DNA from: an uncultured Actinomycetes bacterium | GTDB lineage: Bacteria; Actinomycetota; Coriobacteriia; Coriobacteriales; RUG844 | Direction: 5' to 3' | NCBI GenBank assembly: GCA_900313875.1 | Contig: OMSY01000166.1 | Span: 1 to 7,279, forward strand | DNA: 7,279 bases | Part shown: piece after piece, positions 6,212-7,279 of the stretch | Layout: each line of letters starts with the position of its first letter | How positions within the stretch are numbered: the first letter of the stretch is position 1 | The notes under the pieces: model-generated | The model's database searches: none | The model's input: only the letters and a program-made list of their open reading frames with translations | What the model was told of the DNA's origin: nothing | Made by a program: the position numbers and the translations under genes

Positions 6212-7279
6212 ATGGGCAAGGTGATGTTGACGGGCGACCGTCCGACGGGCAAGCTGCATCTCGGGCATTATGTGGGTTCGCTCAGGAGACGGGTGGAGCT
6301 GCAGGACTCCGGTGAGTACGACAAGATCCTCGTCATGATCGCAGACGCTCAGGCGCTCACCGACAATGCCGAGAATCCCGAGAAGGTACGCCAGAACATC
6401 ATCGAGGTCGCACTCGACTATCTGTCCGTCGGGCTCGACCCCTCCAAGACGACGATGTTCATCCAATCCCAGATTCCGCAGCTGTTCGAGCTCACGGCAT
6501 ATTACATGAACCTCGTCACGGTGGCGCGCTTGCAGCGCAATCCGACCGTCAAGAGCGAGATACAGGCGCGTGATTTCGAGGCTTCCATCCCGGTGGGGTT
6601 CTTCACCTACCCGATCAGCCAGGCTTCGGACATCACGGCGTTCGGTGCCCATGTCGTCCCGGTGGGAGAGGACCAGAAGCCGATGCTCGAGCAGACCCGC
6701 GAGATCGTGAGGCATTTCAACGCGACATATGGTGAGACGCTCGTCGAGCCCGATATCCTGCTGCCGGACAACGAGGCGAGCATGCGTCTCCCGGGGACTG
6801 ACGGACATGCGAAGATGAGCAAGTCGCTCGGTAACTGCATCTACCTTTCCGATGACCCCACGACGGTCAAGGCCAAGATCCGCAGCATGCACACCGACCC
6901 CGGTCATCTCAAGGTGACCGATCCCGGCAAGGTCGAGGGCAACACCGTGTTCACCTATCTCGACGCCTTCTGCACCGAGGGGTGCTTCGAGCGTTACCTG
7001 CCCGAATATGCCGGCCTCGATGAGCTCAAGGCGCATTACCGGCGTGGTGGCCTGGGCGACGTCAAGGTCAAGAAGTTCCTCAACAAGGTCCTCGAGGAGA
7101 CGCTCGAGCCGATTCGCGAGCGTCGCGCGGTCTACGAGAAGGACATCCCGGGGGTATACGACATCCTCCATCAGGGCTGCATAGATGCCGAGCGCATCGC
7201 GGCGGAGACGCTTGCGAAGGTGAAGCATGCGATGAGGATCGATTACTTCGAGGATGCCGAGCTCATCGCGGGGCAGTCC
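6212..7279 (+). CDS. trpS: Tryptophanyl-tRNA synthetase (3' end beyond window)
   Basis: A class Ic aminoacyl-tRNA synthetase that charges tRNA-Trp with tryptophan, using ATP, in the cytoplasm. The window holds 356 codons with no stop, so the C-terminus is cut by the right edge, though at that length nearly the whole protein should be present. Signatures are [20 protein letters not shown] near the N-terminus (HIGH-type motif HLGH at 16-19), GEDQ at 152-155, and an intact KMSKS at 201-205. Start choice: ATG 6212 has GGAGAAGGG ending 7 bases upstream. Two in-frame ATGs lie further up (6194 and 6128), but neither has a ribosome binding site and both would add residues not usual before the TGDRPTG motif. 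It follows the serine tRNA terminator and has its own promoter and structured leader. Confidence 0.95.
   Translation, partial: MGKVMLTGDRPTGKLHLGHYVGSLRRRVELQDSGEYDKILVMIADAQALTDNAENPEKVRQNIIEVALDYLSVGLDPSKTTMFIQSQIPQLFELTAYYMNLVTVARLQRNPTVKSEIQARDFEASIPVGFFTYPISQASDITAFGAHVVPVGEDQKPMLEQTREIVRHFNATYGETLVEPDILLPDNEASMRLPGTDGHAKMSKSLGNCIYLSDDPTTVKAKIRSMHTDPGHLKVTDPGKVEGNTVFTYLDAFCTEGCFERYLPEYAGLDELKAHYRRGGLGDVKVKKFLNKVLEETLEPIRERRAVYEKDIPGVYDILHQGCIDAERIAAETLAKVKHAMRIDYFEDAELIAGQS

Noticed and set aside
6119..7228. Minus-strand open frame of 369 codons opposite trpS
   Set aside because: It is a shadow of trpS, whose HIGH and KMSKS motifs show that the plus strand is coding.

Overview
The window is about 7.3 kb of GC-rich bacterial chromosome with ordinary bacterial signals: Shine-Dalgarno sites, tRNAs with encoded CCA ends, and one clear intrinsic terminator. 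GC content, codon use and the combination of an amino-acid permease fused to GGDEF with housekeeping genes fit a high-GC actinobacterial lineage. Coriobacteriia (relatives of Olsenella, Collinsella, Slackia or Eggerthella) is my best guess, but it is inferred from style, not from a database match.

Layout. Positions 30-731 read leftward: a PPC/DUF296-domain protein and a tRNA-Gly(CCC), with a possible terminator between them. From about 870 everything reads rightward. First comes a probable two-gene unit (969-3629). Its first gene encodes a 741-residue protein with an APC-type amino-acid permease at the N-terminus, two further predicted membrane helices, and a C-terminal GGDEF diguanylate cyclase domain. 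Its second gene, 9 bases downstream, encodes a small, very acidic, lysine-free protein of unknown function. A 138-base gap leads to typA/bipA (3768-5615), a ribosome-associated translational GTPase. Then come two class II serine tRNAs (anticodons GGA and CGA), a strong intrinsic terminator, and trpS (tryptophanyl-tRNA synthetase), which runs off the right edge after 356 codons. The trpS leader contains two hairpins.

Most of the window is translation machinery (three tRNAs, TypA, TrpS). The unusual part is the permease-GGDEF protein. It joins a transporter fold to an apparently intact c-di-GMP synthesis domain, so a transported or extracellularly sensed amino-acid-like ligand might control c-di-GMP production. 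A palindrome overlapping its probable -10 element and the tightly coupled small acidic gene downstream make this locus the best candidate here for a poorly described system. Function is inferred from domains and motifs only.
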